From Phytoactinopolyspora halotolerans (GTDB lineage: Bacteria; Actinomycetota; Actinomycetes; Jiangellales; Jiangellaceae): 64,000 bases of DNA. The position numbers and the translations under genes are program-made. Positions 62,627-64,000 of this stretch are shown here, piece after piece (position 1 is the first letter of the stretch; each line of letters opens with the position of its first letter). Where the stretch lies: NCBI RefSeq assembly GCF_010550675.1, contig NZ_JAAGOA010000007.1, forward strand, positions 157,991-221,990, in the 5' to 3' direction. The notes beneath the pieces are model-generated. The model searched no databases, was not told the DNA's origin, and saw only the letters and a list, made by a program, of their open reading frames with translations.

Positions 62627-63934
62627 ATGAGCGAGGTACAGGAAGCAGCCATGAGCGAGACAGGTTCGGACGGCCTGTCGATCTTCGACGGATCGCCCAC
62701 GGGCGGGTTCACCATCGCGATGCGTGGCTACGACCGCATCCAAGTTGAGCAACACGTGCGGCAGCTCGAGGCGACGCTGGCGCAGGTGCGCAGCCGTGCG
62801 TCCGACCTCGACAAGCAGGTCGTCCGGCTGCGGCAGGAGCTGGCCGAGGCGACCACCGAGCTGCGCGAGGTCGAGCGTCCGTCCTACTCCGGACTCGGCG
62901 CCCGGATCGAGCAGCTGCTCAGACTCGCCGAGGAGCAGGCGAGCGAGCTGGTGGCGCAGGCCGACACGGAGGCCGCGGAGATGCGGGCCGCGGCGCAGGC
63001 CGAAGCCCAGGAGATGCGTACGGCGGCGGAGAGCGAGGCGTCCGAGCTGCGCGTCAACGCACGGCGCACCGCTGAGGAACTCGTCGACGACGCCCGGGTG
63101 GAGGCCGAAGAGCTGCGCTCCAGCGCGACCCGGGAGGCCGAGGACCTCGTGGAGAGCGCCAAGCGGGAGGCGTCCAAGATCCGTTCCCAGGTGGAGCACG
63201 AGGCCAGCGAGCGCAAGGCCAACGCCGAGCGGGAGCTGAACCGGATCCGCGCCGCCGGCGAGCGCGAGGTCGCCGAGCTGCGGGCCACGGCGAAGCGCGA
63301 GGCCGAGGAGCTGCGCGCGAACACCAAGCGCGACGTCGACGAGCTGCGCAAGACGACGCAGGCCGAGGTCGAGGAGATGAAGGCCGAGGCACAGCAGCGG
63401 CTGGACGACGCTCGCGCCCGCGCCGACAAGGAGCTCACCGATCTCGAACTCACCCTGGTCGCCAAGCGCGAGCAGCTGGAGCGGGAGATCAGCGAGCGGC
63501 ACGAGACGGCCGTCAGCGAGACCCAGAAGCTGGTGGCCGACGCCGAGGCCCGCGCCGGCGAGGCCGAGGAGCGTGCCCGCTCCGCGCAGGAGCGTGCCGA
63601 GAAGGTCCGGCGGGACGCCGACGAGCAGGCGAAGGCGCTGCTCTCCAGCGCTCGCCGGAACGCCGACAACCTGATCGCGGACGCCAAGCACCAGGCCGAG
63701 AAGCTGCTCTCGGAGGCGAAGTCCGAGGCCAACCAGAGCGTGGCCGCGGCCAAGCGCGAGGTCCAGGAGCTGACCCGTCAGCGCGACGGCATCAGCTCGC
63801 ACCTGAACCAGCTGCGCAGCCTGCTCGGTGGTGTCGGCGGTGCGGCCGGGCTGGATTCCACCCCGGCGGCGGTCGAGTCGAGCCGGAAGGACGACGACGT
63901 CGTGGACGCGGAACTGGTCGACGACGACAAGTAA
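62627..63934 (+). CDS. Long coiled-coil protein of the DivIVA/FilP/Scy type
   Basis: 435 residues. A short N-terminal GYDRIQVEQHVRQLE segment resembles the DivIVA crossing motif. A near-continuous coiled coil of about 310 residues follows (heptads such as AEEQASELVAQADTEAAEMRAAA, REVAELRATAKREAEELRANTK) rich in Glu/Ala/Arg, then an acidic C terminus DDDVVDAELVDDDK. Such proteins assemble filaments and cell-pole scaffolds (Streptomyces FilP/Scy, often labelled 'cellulose-binding protein'). ATG 62627 follows GGGAGA. It stands alone; a strong terminator follows. Confidence 0.85.
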   Translation: MSEVQEAAMSETGSDGLSIFDGSPTGGFTIAMRGYDRIQVEQHVRQLEATLAQVRSRASDLDKQVVRLRQELAEATTELREVERPSYSGLGARIEQLLRLAEEQASELVAQADTEAAEMRAAAQAEAQEMRTAAESEASELRVNARRTAEELVDDARVEAEELRSSATREAEDLVESAKREASKIRSQVEHEASERKANAERELNRIRAAGEREVAELRATAKREAEELRANTKRDVDELRKTTQAEVEEMKAEAQQRLDDARARADKELTDLELTLVAKREQLEREISERHETAVSETQKLVADAEARAGEAEERARSAQERAEKVRRDADEQAKALLSSARRNADNLIADAKHQAEKLLSEAKSEANQSVAAAKREVQELTRQRDGISSHLNQLRSLLGGVGGAAGLDSTPAAVESSRKDDDVVDAELVDDDK

Positions 63935-63953
63935 GGCGCGTCGCACATGTGAA

Positions 63954-63990
63954 AGGTCGGGCGCCCGGGGCGGCCGGGCGCCCGACCTGT
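63954..63990 (+). terminator. Intrinsic terminator of the coiled-coil gene
   Basis: A perfect 15-bp stem (AGGTCGGGCGCCCGG / CCGGGCGCCCGACCT) with a 5-nt loop, followed by GTTTG, 20 bp after the stop codon. The window ends 10 bp later with no further gene. Confidence 0.9.
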
Positions 63991-64000
63991 TTGGGGTGGC

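Overview
The window is high-GC DNA with many GTG starts, strong GGAGG-type ribosome binding sites and densely overlapping genes. It carries the actinobacterial GlgE/TreS/Mak maltose-1-phosphate pathway and an LPxTG-anchored surface protein repertoire, which points to a filamentous or related actinomycete chromosome. A Jiangella-like or similar lineage would fit, but the genus cannot be fixed from this sequence alone. No rRNA, tRNA, CRISPR array, transposase or phage gene was seen.

Layout. 1-2.3 kb: the start of a cysteine desulfurase, then etfBA (minus). 2.3-13.7 kb: an unusual surface block on the minus strand. It has two modules, each made of a secreted protein with a very long Asp-Ala repeat and an LPDTG sorting signal, a DUF5819 protein and an HTTM-domain membrane protein; a third secreted paralogue lacks an anchor and is paired with an acyltransferase. 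13.8-18.6 kb: a FGGY sugar kinase, an iron-regulated siderophore-binding lipoprotein and permease with an IdeR/DtxR-type box, a methyltransferase and a small DUF2188-like protein. 18.7-32.6 kb: alpha-glucan metabolism: glgX, a Uma2 nuclease, glgP, a repeat-rich non-coding kilobase, then glgE-treS-mak and glgB. 32.7-36.6 kb: a bicupin, a CitE-like lyase, and an FAD oxidoreductase overlapping an ECF41-type (SigJ) sigma factor.

36.5-50.0 kb is one long minus-strand gene train: a LacI regulator, a sugar ABC importer, four different ADP-ribosylglycohydrolase-family proteins in a row, a ribokinase, a TIM-barrel/SUMF1 fusion and a CoA transferase. Four LacI-type palindromes (GGAAACGTTTCC) lie in the divergent region shared with a secreted esterase/beta-propeller fusion. 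The set reads as an uncharacterised pathway that imports a ribosyl-containing compound, cleaves it and phosphorylates the ribose.

52.6-62.4 kb: a thioredoxin-TPR protein, an acyl-CoA mutase large subunit with isobutyryl-CoA mutase-type active-site residues, an Rrf2 regulator, a TetR/membrane-protein divergent pair, a MarR regulator, a PH-domain protein with a 50-residue membrane protein, then meaB, a thiolase and methylmalonyl-CoA epimerase. 62.6-63.9 kb: a long coiled-coil protein of the DivIVA/FilP/Scy kind, closed by a clear terminator.

Long, near-perfect intergenic hairpins recur (about 0.3, 40.9, 54.0 and 55.9 kb). One of them, with 32-bp arms and a 34-nt loop, has a degraded second copy at 30.7 kb that supplies the stop codon of mak, so it is a dispersed palindromic element. 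The two most interesting systems are the DUF5819/HTTM/Asp-Ala-repeat modules, which resemble SdpA/SdpB maturation pairs, and the four-gene ADP-ribosylglycohydrolase operon.
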